Virus record (IMG/VR): IMGVR_UViG_3300042892_000491
Span: 1-29,112 of that record
Source of the DNA: a virus
Direction: 5' to 3' (one strand)
Length of the DNA: 29,112 bases
The position numbers and the translations under genes were made by a program. Under the pieces are notes generated by a model. That model saw only the letters and a program-made list of their open reading frames with translations, did not search any database and was not told the origin of the DNA. This document shows, one piece after another, positions 1 through 8,500 of the stretch (position 1 is the stretch's first letter; the number at the start of each line of letters is the position of its first letter).

Positions 1-51
1 ATGAATGATTCTAAGTTTAGTGCAATTATTTTAATGGATGTAGGAGTTTAA
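1..51 (+). CDS. C-terminal end of a truncated upstream gene
   Basis: Frame 1 is the only plus frame open from the first base. It runs 16 codons to a TAA at 49-51, and the encoded tail ends ILMDVGV. The other two plus frames hit stops at once. The ribosome-binding site of the next gene (GGAG near 42-46) lies inside this tail, as is usual in packed phage operons. The position just before tail-fibre genes suggests a late structural gene, but too little is visible to say which. A 16-residue ORF starting at the first ATG is possible but less likely. Confidence 0.45.
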   Translation: MNDSKFSAIILMDVGV

Positions 52-52
52 T

Positions 53-400
53 ATGGCAAGTGGCGACAGAGTAGAAACACGACTGGTTAACCCGACAGCG
101 TTGACAGCAACAGACGCAGCACTTGGTGCTGCTGTCGTTCCTGCAGGTAATGCGTGGGTTATTAAACAAGTCATCTTGTGCAACACAACAGCAATAGACA
201 GGCTCATTTATCTTGGTATTGGTAACACGGTGACGGGTGGAACATCTAGCCGTTTCATTCATGCTTTACCCATTGGTGGTAATGACACTATTGTTTTGGA
301 TACTGCGATGGTTTTGAATGCTGGCGACAGACTTTGGGGTTACTCAGACGCTGGTAGTTCCGTGAACATTACTGTTGTTGGTTGGAATAAAACACTGTAA
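53..400 (+). CDS. Small beta-rich virion protein (probable tail/fibre-associated)
   Basis: This 115-residue protein has no signal peptide, membrane segment or enzyme motif that I can see. It is rich in Thr, Gly, Val and Asn and looks like a beta-sandwich, with alternating hydrophobic stretches (AWVIKQVILCN, INRL-type strands, VNITVVGWNK at the end). Small proteins of this style often sit among phage tail or head-decoration genes. The ATG follows a GGAG about 7 bases upstream. Its last base overlaps the first base of the collar-domain gene (TAATG), so the two are translationally coupled. I infer a structural role from context and composition; the exact location in the virion is unknown. Confidence 0.7.
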   Translation: MASGDRVETRLVNPTALTATDAALGAAVVPAGNAWVIKQVILCNTTAIDRLIYLGIGNTVTGGTSSRFIHALPIGGNDTIVLDTAMVLNAGDRLWGYSDAGSSVNITVVGWNKTL

Positions 401-1119
401 TGGGTATTTCTGCTGTTCTTAGTGCTGCTGGTGCTGTACCTGTTGGGGTTGTAAACCCTTTTGCTGGTGCTAACGCACCTGCTGGATGGTTGCTGTGCTA
501 CGGTCAGGCTGTTTCTCGGACGCAGTATCCTGTTTTGTTTTCCACTCTCAGCACTACTTATGGTGTTGGTGATGGTACAACAACTTTTAATGTTCCCGAC
601 CTGAGAGGTCGCACCATTGCTGGTGTTGACAACATGGGTGGTACGGATGCTGGTCGTCTTGATATTGCTAACAGTTCGGGTGCTGTTACTGGTTCACAGT
701 ATGTGACGTTAACTAGCGGACAGTCTGGTTTGCCTGCGCATGCTCATACAAACACCGCAACTTTTAGTGGTACGGCTGCAAGTCACACTCACGTTGCTGA
801 TGCACATAGCCACTCTGTTTATGACCCTAGCCATGGTCACTCTTTTACTCCTAGATGGGGTGGTTCACAAGGTGTTGGTTTGAATATGAACGCACCTGCT
901 TATTCAAGCCCTTATGGTCTTGGGGGTGGGTATGTTGAAGGTGCTTATGCTTCTACTTCTTTATACAGTGCTCAACCAGCCAACCAGTCAACTTCGATTA
1001 CTCCTGCTGGTTCTGTAACTGTATCCAATGTTAACAACACTGCTGCTAATGCAGTGTCAGCCCACGACAACATGCCACCAACTATGGTGCTTAACTACAT
1101 TATAAAGGCTATGAACTGA
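400..1119 (+). CDS. Tail-fibre protein with phage collar domain and His-rich metal-binding tip
   Basis: The 239-residue protein has a classic phage tail collar domain at about residues 17-80. Signs are the APAGWLLCYGQAVSRTQYP segment, the VGDGTTTFNVPDLRGR core and the following MGGTDAGRLD. After it, about residues 112-150 are full of His-x-His and His-rich turns (PAHAHTN, SHTHV, DAHSHS, SHGHS). Known phage fibres use such HxH sites to hold metal ions in the trimeric needle tip. The end (PPTMVLNYIIKAMN) is the usual C-terminus of this family. It probably binds the host surface. It overlaps both neighbours by one base (TAATG and TGATG). A paralogue lies at 2106-2930, so this locus carries two receptor-binding candidates. 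Confidence 0.88.
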   Translation: MGISAVLSAAGAVPVGVVNPFAGANAPAGWLLCYGQAVSRTQYPVLFSTLSTTYGVGDGTTTFNVPDLRGRTIAGVDNMGGTDAGRLDIANSSGAVTGSQYVTLTSGQSGLPAHAHTNTATFSGTAASHTHVADAHSHSVYDPSHGHSFTPRWGGSQGVGLNMNAPAYSSPYGLGGGYVEGAYASTSLYSAQPANQSTSITPAGSVTVSNVNNTAANAVSAHDNMPPTMVLNYIIKAMN

Positions 1120-1349
1120 TGTATTATTTAACTGAATTTTTTGATGGTGAGCAGACTTGCAATACAATTATTAAATTGCTTGATGGTGGTATTTTGAATA
1201 TTCCAATTAGTCCTGGCAATAAACAGTATGAGGCTTATCTTGTGTGGCTTGAAGAAGGTAACGAGGTTGGTTCTTGGGCTCAATACAACAATCATGACCA
1301 TGATCATCCTACGGAACTTCCACCCTTAGAGGATTCTAATGGGAATTAG
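1119..1349 (+). CDS. Small tail-fibre-associated protein (possible fibre assembly factor)
   Basis: This acidic 76-residue protein carries a segment of the type I-P-I-S-P-G-N-K-Q-Y-E-A-Y-L-V-W-L-E-E-G-N. It resembles a motif common in small phage proteins encoded next to tail fibres, often treated as fibre chaperones or assembly proteins. The C-terminus has a run of alternating His and Asp (NNHDHDHP) followed by an acidic, Pro-rich tail. It starts one base inside the preceding collar gene and ends 11 bases inside the next fibre gene, so it is embedded in the fibre operon. The assembly role is inferred from position and motif only; a minor virion component is the alternative. Confidence 0.7.
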   Translation: MYYLTEFFDGEQTCNTIIKLLDGGILNIPISPGNKQYEAYLVWLEEGNEVGSWAQYNNHDHDHPTELPPLEDSNGN

Positions 1350-2106
1350 TCAACAGATTGGTGCATCGTCAATGGTGAAATGGGGGGTATGTACTAGCAG
1401 TACACGACCAGCATCGCCGTATCACGGTCAACATATTTACGAGACAGACACAAACTTGCAGTATGTGTGGAACGGTTCAGCGTGGGTTAACAACTATGCC
1501 TCGTCTGCGTCACCTACGTTTACTGGTGTCCCTGCTGCTCCTACGGCTGCAGTTGACACAAATACAACACAGGTTGCCACTACTGCTTATGTTGTGGGTC
1601 AAGGTTACGCAAAATTGGCATCTCCAGCATTAAGTGGTACGCCTACAGCACCTACTGCTTCCGCTGGGACAAACACAACACAAATAGCAACTATGGCTTC
1701 ACGACCTTGGAATGTTGCATGGGGTCAAGTTGGTTATGTTAAAAAAACAACCACAACAAGTATAGTCAATAGCCCCCCTGTAACAGTTTTTTCTGTAAAC
1801 TTCACAGCGGTGTCAGGGAGAATGTATAAAGTAACTTCAGAACTGTATTTACAAAGCGCAAGCACGAACACATATATAAACTGTGCTATTTACAACGGCT
1901 CTACGAGAATACAAGGCGCAGACTATTACATGTCGCCAACTATAAACTTGTGGCATTCTCCAACATTGTTCACTTACTTTAGTGGAGCAAGTGGTTCCAC
2001 AACAATCAGTGTTCAATGTGCAATGGGTGCTGGAACTGGTCAGGTTTATGCTGACACTGGTGGGTACGCAAACGCTTTAATGGTGGAAGATGTAGGACCT
2101 GCATAA
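1339..2106 (+). CDS. Tail-fibre protein with phage tail repeats
   Basis: The 255-residue protein has three parts. Residues about 14-52 form a module with conserved Pro-Tyr-x-Gly-Gln, Glu-Thr-Asp-Thr and Trp-Asn-Gly-x-x-Trp; the same module opens the collar protein at 2106-2930, so these two share an attachment or folding unit. Residues about 55-115 hold two copies of a well-known phage tail repeat (SPTFTGVPAAPTA...TNTTQVATTAYV, then SPALSGTPTAPTA...TNTTQIAT). The remaining 140 residues are a beta-rich C-terminal domain with no motif I recognise, possibly the binding head. The gene overlaps its predecessor by 11 bases and its successor by one. Confidence 0.82.
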   Translation: MGISQQIGASSMVKWGVCTSSTRPASPYHGQHIYETDTNLQYVWNGSAWVNNYASSASPTFTGVPAAPTAAVDTNTTQVATTAYVVGQGYAKLASPALSGTPTAPTASAGTNTTQIATMASRPWNVAWGQVGYVKKTTTTSIVNSPPVTVFSVNFTAVSGRMYKVTSELYLQSASTNTYINCAIYNGSTRIQGADYYMSPTINLWHSPTLFTYFSGASGSTTISVQCAMGAGTGQVYADTGGYANALMVEDVGPA

Positions 2107-2930
2107 TGGCTATTAGTAACAACGCAAGTGGTATACGCCCAGGAGTATGCACATCCACAACACGACCATCCAACCCCTATCTTGGTCAACTAGTTTTTGA
2201 GACAGACACATTCGTATTGAAATACTGGAACGGCACCATATGGCAAGGTGCTATCTCTGCCCCAGCAGGAACAGTAAACACTTTTGCAGGATCCACAGCA
2301 CCCTCAGGGTGGCTGTTGGCTTACGGTCAAGCTGTGTCTCGAACAACATATGCGGATTTATACGCAATTGTTGGCAACACATACGGAGCAGGTGACGGAA
2401 CCACAACGTTCAATATTCCAGACATGCGTGGACGTGTGGTTGCAGGCGAAGATGACATGGGTGGTACAGCAGCTAGTCGTTTGACAAGCGCAGTTTCTGG
2501 AGTCAACGGGGCAACCCTTGGTGCTACTGGTGGAAACCAAATAATGCACGCCCACGACCATGCGAACTCAGCAACTTTTACTGGTACTGCTGCAAGCCAC
2601 GGCCACTCTCCGAATGCCCATAGCCACTCTGGTTCTGCAAACGAAAACGCATCAACTTCGTTTTTGCGTCTTGTTAATGCGGTTGGAACCACAATGGAAT
2701 CAAACCACTTTGTTGGTAGAGGAACCGCAGGTTTTGCCGACCACGTTGGTGCGTTCCCTCAACACTCTCACCCGTTGAGCATCAACGCAGAAAACGCAAC
2801 AGTGCAAAATGCTTCTATTACCCCTGCTGGTACCGTTGCAATGACTAACGCCACTTTCCCTCCTACTGCTGGTGGGGCTTCGCAAAACGTACAGCCAACC
2901 ATTATCTTGAACTACATCATCAAGTTTTAA
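2106..2930 (+). CDS. Second collar-domain tail-fibre protein
   Basis: This 274-residue protein starts with the ETDT / YWNGTIW module shared with the preceding fibre (residues about 9-45). A phage collar domain follows at about 57-125 (APSGWLLAYGQAVSRTTYA, AGDGTTTFNIPDMRGRVVAGE, DMGGTAASRL). A His-rich section comes next (IMHAHDHANS, SHGHSPNAHSHSG, FPQHSHPLS) and the typical ending NYIIKF. It is clearly a paralogue of the 400-1119 protein, with an added N-terminal module and a diverged tip. The two likely form alternative or cooperating receptor-binding tips with bound metal. After its stop there is a 39-base gap before the next gene. Confidence 0.87.
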   Translation: MAISNNASGIRPGVCTSTTRPSNPYLGQLVFETDTFVLKYWNGTIWQGAISAPAGTVNTFAGSTAPSGWLLAYGQAVSRTTYADLYAIVGNTYGAGDGTTTFNIPDMRGRVVAGEDDMGGTAASRLTSAVSGVNGATLGATGGNQIMHAHDHANSATFTGTAASHGHSPNAHSHSGSANENASTSFLRLVNAVGTTMESNHFVGRGTAGFADHVGAFPQHSHPLSINAENATVQNASITPAGTVAMTNATFPPTAGGASQNVQPTIILNYIIKF

Positions 2931-2969
2931 CCATGCACAGTAACAATAAACACTATATAGAGGATCTGT

Positions 2970-3419
2970 ATGAGCGACACAAGTAATTTTGACTACCTAG
3001 GGTATGGCAAGCGTAAGCGGGCAGCTGGCAGCCAGTATGGCGCCAAAGCAGCCCAGTCTGCCTATAGTCAGTTCCTGTCTCAGCAGCGTGGCAATCGCAA
3101 AGTGTTTGACATTAACAAACAGTTTGAACAGGCAGCCCCTGGGGTTGTTGGCAGTTTCACTAAGCGTGGCTTGGCTGGTCCTGGTGTTCAGTCTGGTATC
3201 TATAAAAAAGGTTTAACTGATTTTGCTAATCAGAAAACCGAGTCGATAAACAATAGCCAGATGGATACTGCTGGTGAAATTCAACAGTCTAAACTTGGTG
3301 ATGCTTATGACCAGGCTGCTTACCAGTCTGAGTTGGAAGCTTTGGATTTTGAGAAACAAAGTAATATTGCAAATACAGCAGCGTCTTTGACTGCTTGGAA
3401 ACCGTTTTTAGGAGCATAG
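2970..3419 (+). CDS. Small probable internal virion protein
   Basis: The 149-residue protein is rich in Gln, Ala, Ser and Lys and mostly helical by appearance, with no membrane segment. It has a basic start (GYGKRKRAAG), a central Gly-rich turn (FTKRGLAGPGVQSG) and a Gln/Glu-rich C-terminal helix. A ribosome-binding site (AGAGGA) precedes the ATG. It lies between the fibre genes and a series of repetitive proteins that ends with a giant protein, the place where T7-like phages encode internal core or ejection proteins. I do not recognise the family; the virion role is inferred from synteny and composition. Confidence 0.65.
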   Translation: MSDTSNFDYLGYGKRKRAAGSQYGAKAAQSAYSQFLSQQRGNRKVFDINKQFEQAAPGVVGSFTKRGLAGPGVQSGIYKKGLTDFANQKTESINNSQMDTAGEIQQSKLGDAYDQAAYQSELEALDFEKQSNIANTAASLTAWKPFLGA

Positions 3420-3421
3420 TC

Positions 3422-4528
3422 ATGGCAAAAGAAAAAAACAAACGTCAAGCGGCTATAGATGCCAACAAGAAAAACAAGGGTAAGGCAACAACGGTTGCTT
3501 CTGCTGATGTTGGTCCTACTAGTCGTGTGACAAACAAAAAATTTGAAGATAAAGCTACCTCTAGGCTGGTTGGACAGTCTGAATTAACTAAAACTCGTAC
3601 TGATGCTGCAAAAGCTGCTGCTGCTGCTGCTAGTGGTGGTGGAGGCGGCGGTCGTAATGTTTTGAATGATTACACTCGGCAACTTCAGTCTTTGCTTACT
3701 GGTGGTTCTTATGGTAAACCTTATGATCAGTTGCAGTCTCAACTTGAGGGTATGTATGGTGGTGCACAGGCTGATTTGACAACTGATCGTGATGCTCAGT
3801 TGTCTGGTTTGAACTCTTTGTATGGTGGTGCACAAACAAATTTAGATACTAGAAATACTCAGGGTCTTACTAATCTGCAAACTGGGTACGACACTGCACG
3901 TACTAGTCTTGCTGGTTTAAATACACAGGCTGGTAAAACTATTAATTCTTCTATGGACAGTTTAGAAGCCATGCTGAAAGGACAAGCTAATCCTTATGCT
4001 AATTTGCAGGCTGAGGCTGTTACTCCTACTGCGCAGTTGTCATCATTTTTGCAGGGGCAAAATGTTGGTGATCAGCAGACACAGGATTATGCTCAGGTTT
4101 TAAATGCTCAGAATGCTGGTTCTGCTGGTGCGTTTAATAATCTTGCTGGTATTTTACGCAGTATTTCTGGTGCTAATCAGCAGGGTGCTTTGGCTGATGT
4201 TGCTGTGCAGCGTGATGCTTCTACTCGTCAACTTGCTAGCAACAACCAGGCTTATGGTAATCAACTAACCCAGGGTTTGCTTGCTGATAAGTTGAAGATG
4301 GGTCAGGCTTACGATCAGAATACTTTTGATATTTCTAAGGGTTTGCTTGGAGATACTTCTAATGTTAACCAGAATTATTCACAGAATAAACAGACTTATA
4401 ATCAAGGGTTGTTGCAGGGCACGCAGAGTGTTGCACAGAATAAAACTGGTCAACAGAATGATTTGATTAAACAGATGCTTGCTGCTATGGCCAAGGGTGG
4501 CGTTCCGAAGAAAGGTAAGTTGTTCTAA
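3422..4528 (+). CDS. Gln/Asn-rich repetitive virion protein, probable ejection component
   Basis: The chosen ATG lies about 10 bases after a strong AGGAG and directly after the previous stop; an upstream in-frame ATG at 3395 lacks this. The 368-residue product has a very basic N-terminus (MAKEKNKRQ), an Ala-Gly linker near residues 65-75 (AAAAAASGGGGGGR), then long low-complexity helices rich in Gln, Leu, Asn, Ala and Gly. Near-repeats MYGGAQADL and LYGGAQTNL lie about 23 residues apart, and a Gln-rich heptad-like stretch follows. The end is basic (KGGVPKKGKLF). Such linker-plus-helix proteins fit internal virion or ejection proteins. It overlaps the next gene by one base (TAATG). I do not recognise a named family. 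Confidence 0.65.
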   Translation: MAKEKNKRQAAIDANKKNKGKATTVASADVGPTSRVTNKKFEDKATSRLVGQSELTKTRTDAAKAAAAAASGGGGGGRNVLNDYTRQLQSLLTGGSYGKPYDQLQSQLEGMYGGAQADLTTDRDAQLSGLNSLYGGAQTNLDTRNTQGLTNLQTGYDTARTSLAGLNTQAGKTINSSMDSLEAMLKGQANPYANLQAEAVTPTAQLSSFLQGQNVGDQQTQDYAQVLNAQNAGSAGAFNNLAGILRSISGANQQGALADVAVQRDASTRQLASNNQAYGNQLTQGLLADKLKMGQAYDQNTFDISKGLLGDTSNVNQNYSQNKQTYNQGLLQGTQSVAQNKTGQQNDLIKQMLAAMAKGGVPKKGKLF

Positions 4529-5580
4529 TGACCGATCAAGAGATGCAGATGATGGCGTTTATGGCTGCTGCTAGAGGTGGAAACAAAAACCTTAGTGGTG
4601 TTTTAAACAACATGGACAGTCAGTTGCTTGCTATAATGGCGGGTGCTTATGATCCACGTACTGCTGAGCAGTCTGGTCCTAGTGCTAATAGTTACTGGTC
4701 TAGGTATTCGCAGTCTGAAAATCCTATTATTCAGGATGTTATTTCCAAGATAACTAGTGGTGCAGATAAGTTTCAGATTAGTAGTTATATTGATTCTATT
4801 GCTGCTCCAGGTATAGATTTGGGTGGTTTTCAGGTTGCTGATTTGAAGGGTGTAGCTCAAGAATTGTATAAGGAATATACTGGAACCAGCACTGGTTCTT
4901 CTAGTTCTAAAAATAAGACCGCAACTCAAAAAGCTGGTATACCTGACCCTACGGAGCTGTACAACACTTCTACTGTTCCTCTTTCGTCAATTAATGAGCA
5001 GTACATTAGGAAACTTCAAGAAGATTTGGTACCTAAAGTTAAAGGTTATGGAGATGCACAATACAAAGTTAATGCTGCTAGAGAAGGTTTGGGACGAGGT
5101 AGTTCCGCCACTGAAGAGGGCAAGCGCATAAAGACTGCTGATGTTTTAAAATGGTTTGATGAGGAAAGTTCAAAAGGACGAGGTGCTCTTGGGTTGAATC
5201 GTGCTCGTTCTTACTTTAAAAATAACCCTGTTGATGATATATCTGTATCTGATTTAACTGGTGTTTTGGATAAGTCTGGTTCTGATTCTTTGAAGTATTC
5301 AAATAATCGTGGAGGAGATGCTAAAGGGTTTGGTAAGGCTGTTAAAAACATTACTAAAAAAGCTGGGTCATCTCGTGGGGTTGGCTACAATAAGGCTGCT
5401 AACAAAAAATATGATGACGCCATGCAAGCAATGCTAGACATGGAAGGAAGTGCTAATGCTGCCAAGCAGCGTGAGCAGGCTGTCCGTGAGGGTCAAATGG
5501 ATTATGCTAGGCAGAGTGGGGCTACTCCCACTACTGACGCCATGAAAATGATCATGAAGTTCATTGCTTCGTCTAAGTAA
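4528..5580 (+). CDS. Unrecognised probable internal virion protein
   Basis: The 350-residue protein has a Met/Ala-rich start (MTDQEMQMMAFMAAARGG) and a Ser/Thr-rich linker near residues 115-135 (TGTSTGSSSSKNK). A more globular part follows at about 140-250 (TADVLKWFDEESS, LNRARSYFKNN, VSDLTGVLDKS), then a basic helical C-terminus. No catalytic motif is evident. It is coupled to the preceding gene by TAATG and sits 18 bases before the giant gene. Position and composition suggest it travels with the giant protein in the virion, for example as part of an inner core or a DNA-ejection tube. This is inference; no homologue is recalled. Confidence 0.62.
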   Translation: MTDQEMQMMAFMAAARGGNKNLSGVLNNMDSQLLAIMAGAYDPRTAEQSGPSANSYWSRYSQSENPIIQDVISKITSGADKFQISSYIDSIAAPGIDLGGFQVADLKGVAQELYKEYTGTSTGSSSSKNKTATQKAGIPDPTELYNTSTVPLSSINEQYIRKLQEDLVPKVKGYGDAQYKVNAAREGLGRGSSATEEGKRIKTADVLKWFDEESSKGRGALGLNRARSYFKNNPVDDISVSDLTGVLDKSGSDSLKYSNNRGGDAKGFGKAVKNITKKAGSSRGVGYNKAANKKYDDAMQAMLDMEGSANAAKQREQAVREGQMDYARQSGATPTTDAMKMIMKFIASSK

Positions 5581-5598
5581 CGAAAAGTCTTACAGTAT

Positions 5599-8500
5599 AT
5601 GGCTAATCCTTATAATGACCAGCGTTACGCAATGGCTAAGGCCATGCGTGAACAGAAGCAAACACAACCTGGGTTCACCCCATTAAACAAGACCACTAGT
5701 GCTACTGGTGTGGCTTATGGGCGTCAGGCGTCTAATATGATGTCAACTAACTTTGATTTGAAGAGCGCTATTGACGCTATTGGTCAGGGCAAAACTTCCA
5801 AGTCTCCACAGGGTGGTGTCCTTGGTAGTGTTCTTGGTAACTCTGTGGTGCAGGGTGTTCTTAAACCTCTTAGTCTTTTGGCTTTGCCAGGTCGTACTGT
5901 TATTTCTGGTTTGCGTGAGTTTGGTGATGCCGTAGATGGTAACAACAAAACTAAAGCTTCCTTTGGTGATTTCAAGAAGCAAGCAAAAGATGTTTCTTTT
6001 GGTTTTGGTACTGCTTTCAATATTGACACTGGTTCTAAATGGCTGGATAGAGCTATTGGTTTTGCTGGTGACGTTGCTCTTGACCCTATTACTTATGTAA
6101 CTTTTGGTGCTGGCAAGTTTGCTGGATATGCTGGTAAGCTTGATTTGGCTAAAGCTGTTCTTGCGCACAACGGCGACGAAGCTCTTGCTGCTTCTGTCGC
6201 TCGTTTCGGTCGTGCTGCTATTAAAGATCAAAACCTACTTACTGACCTTGGTGCTAATAACCATGGTTTGTATATGCTAGGTAAGCGTATTAAAGTTGGT
6301 AAACTAAATGCTGCTAGCGGTGAAAGAATGGGTTTGCGTATCCCAGGCAGTGGTGCTATAGGTGCGTTTGGCGATAACGCTATGGCTAAGATGCGCATGA
6401 TGGGTTCAGAAACTAAGATGGGTGAATTTGTTCGTAAGTGGACTTTACCTAACGAGCATCTTGTTGCCCGTACAGCTTTGCTTAAAGGAGCTACTGCCAG
6501 TGGAAAGCCTTTGTCTACAGATACAAGCACTGCATTGATTGCTTATTTTTCTGCTACTCCAGCTATGAAACAGTTCATGGGTACGCTTGCGCAGAGCGAA
6601 CGTCAAGTGTTGGCTAAAACTTTAGAGACTGAAGCTGGTGCGGGTCTTGAAGGTTACGCTAAGGAAGTTTATAAGTATCTTGAGAACCCTGAGCTGTTAG
6701 CTACTGCTACTCCAGAGATTCAAGCTGCTGTACAAAAATGGGGACCAGAATTCTTTGATTCTTACGAGGCACGTGTTGGTGCCGCAATGAAAGAAGTTGA
6801 CCCTGCTTCTCCTGGGTTTGATGGCGTTACAAACTATTTCCCTAGAATACAATCAGACGCTGCAATGGCTTATCGTGCTAACCCTAACAGTCCTCATGCT
6901 GCTGACCTTAATAGTATTTATTCCAGGGACCCTATGGCTGGTGGTAAGAACTTTAAGACTCGTACAATGACAAAGGACGACATCTGGTTTGGTCACAAGT
7001 TAACGGTTGATGATTTAAAGAGCACAGACAGACTTAATAAACTTGCTAATGATGGTGGTTTCATTGGTGACTTCTTTGAAACAGACATTCGCATTGTTGC
7101 ACCTAGATATGTTGATGAGTTTGTTAAAGAGTCTGGTATCTTGTTTAAACACAAGCATCTTGCTGATGCTGGTTTTTGGGAACGTGCTGCAGCTATTGAC
7201 ATGAGTGGTGAGTTTGTTGACGAGATCATGCTTGAGTCCATTAAAAAGTCTGCTGGTTCTATCGCTGGTGATTTGAACGCTTTGTATAAGCAATCTTCAA
7301 AAGCTTATTTAACTTTCAACGATGCACTGGTTGCACATCAGGCAAAGCTTAGTGGTGAAATTAAAGAACTGCTGGGTGACACTGGTGCTGTTGGTTCAAG
7401 AGAGATTCTTTTGGACACAGAGGCTGCTTTGAATGATATTCTTACTGGTGGTTTAACTATCAGTGCAGACCAACTTGGGTTGGCTGCTAATGCTCTTGAC
7501 AAAAGTAAAAAGACTTTGGTTGATTTGTTTGGATACGCATATACAAAAGGGGGCAAGCTTGTTCTTAAAGATACAGGTCGTGAGGCTACTGAGTCTACGT
7601 ATTTGTTGAATGGTATCCTTGGTCATCTGGATAGCATCCAGGATGACTTCTTGGATCTTGAAAGACAAGCGACTGTTTTAGGTAAGGACCTTACAGGTAT
7701 TGAACTTAAAAGTATTGCCGACAAGACTGATGCTGCACACAAACTTGCTTTGGAGCGTTTGAAAGCTTCTGAAGAAAACGTTAAAATTGTTTTGGAGTTT
7801 GGTAACCAACTTGAAAGCGTTCTTGAGGGTGTTATTTCTGGACAGACATACGCTAGAGACATCACAGATATTCTTGGTATTATAGGCGAAAAGGGAATGC
7901 TTACTGATACTGCTGTTTCTAGTATTGTGGACAAGACTGCTGCTGGTGTTAAGAATGCTGAAAAGGCAGAACGTGTTCGTCAAACTGCTTTGCGTAATTT
8001 AATTAATAAAGAGGGTGGTCTTTTCCAGCGCCTTACTAAAAACACAAAATTAAATAAGACTTCTGTGTCTAAAATGAATGACAACCTGTTTAATAACAAT
8101 CTTCCAAAGGTTTTTACTGGCGAACTTTCTTCTAGTGAAGTTCGTAGTATGTCTATCTATACTTTGTTAAATGATGAGCGTATCTATGGAGAAAATGTTC
8201 CAGAGTTTCTTGTAGCGGTTAGGGATAAGCTTCTTAAAAACTTGCAGGAAGCGGACGAGGCTGAAGTTATTGCTGCGGAGATAGCTAAAGATGCTGGTGG
8301 TGGTGCCCGTAAGAACTCTGGTAGTATTTGGAAAACACAAACTAAGCCAAAGATTGCTGAAGCAAAGTTGCTGCGTGAGAACATTGATCAAATGGATGAG
8401 TTTGTCAACCTTATGAGAAACACTGATCTTCTTCGTAATCTTGGAGACACGGAAATTTCTTGGGGTTTGTTTGAATCACATGCAAGGTCTAAGCCTTGGT

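Noticed and set aside
2327-2692. Open frame of 121 codons on the minus strand
   Set aside because: It lies wholly inside the second collar-domain gene in the opposite direction, has no ribosome-binding site and encodes no recognisable protein. It is a shadow of that gene.
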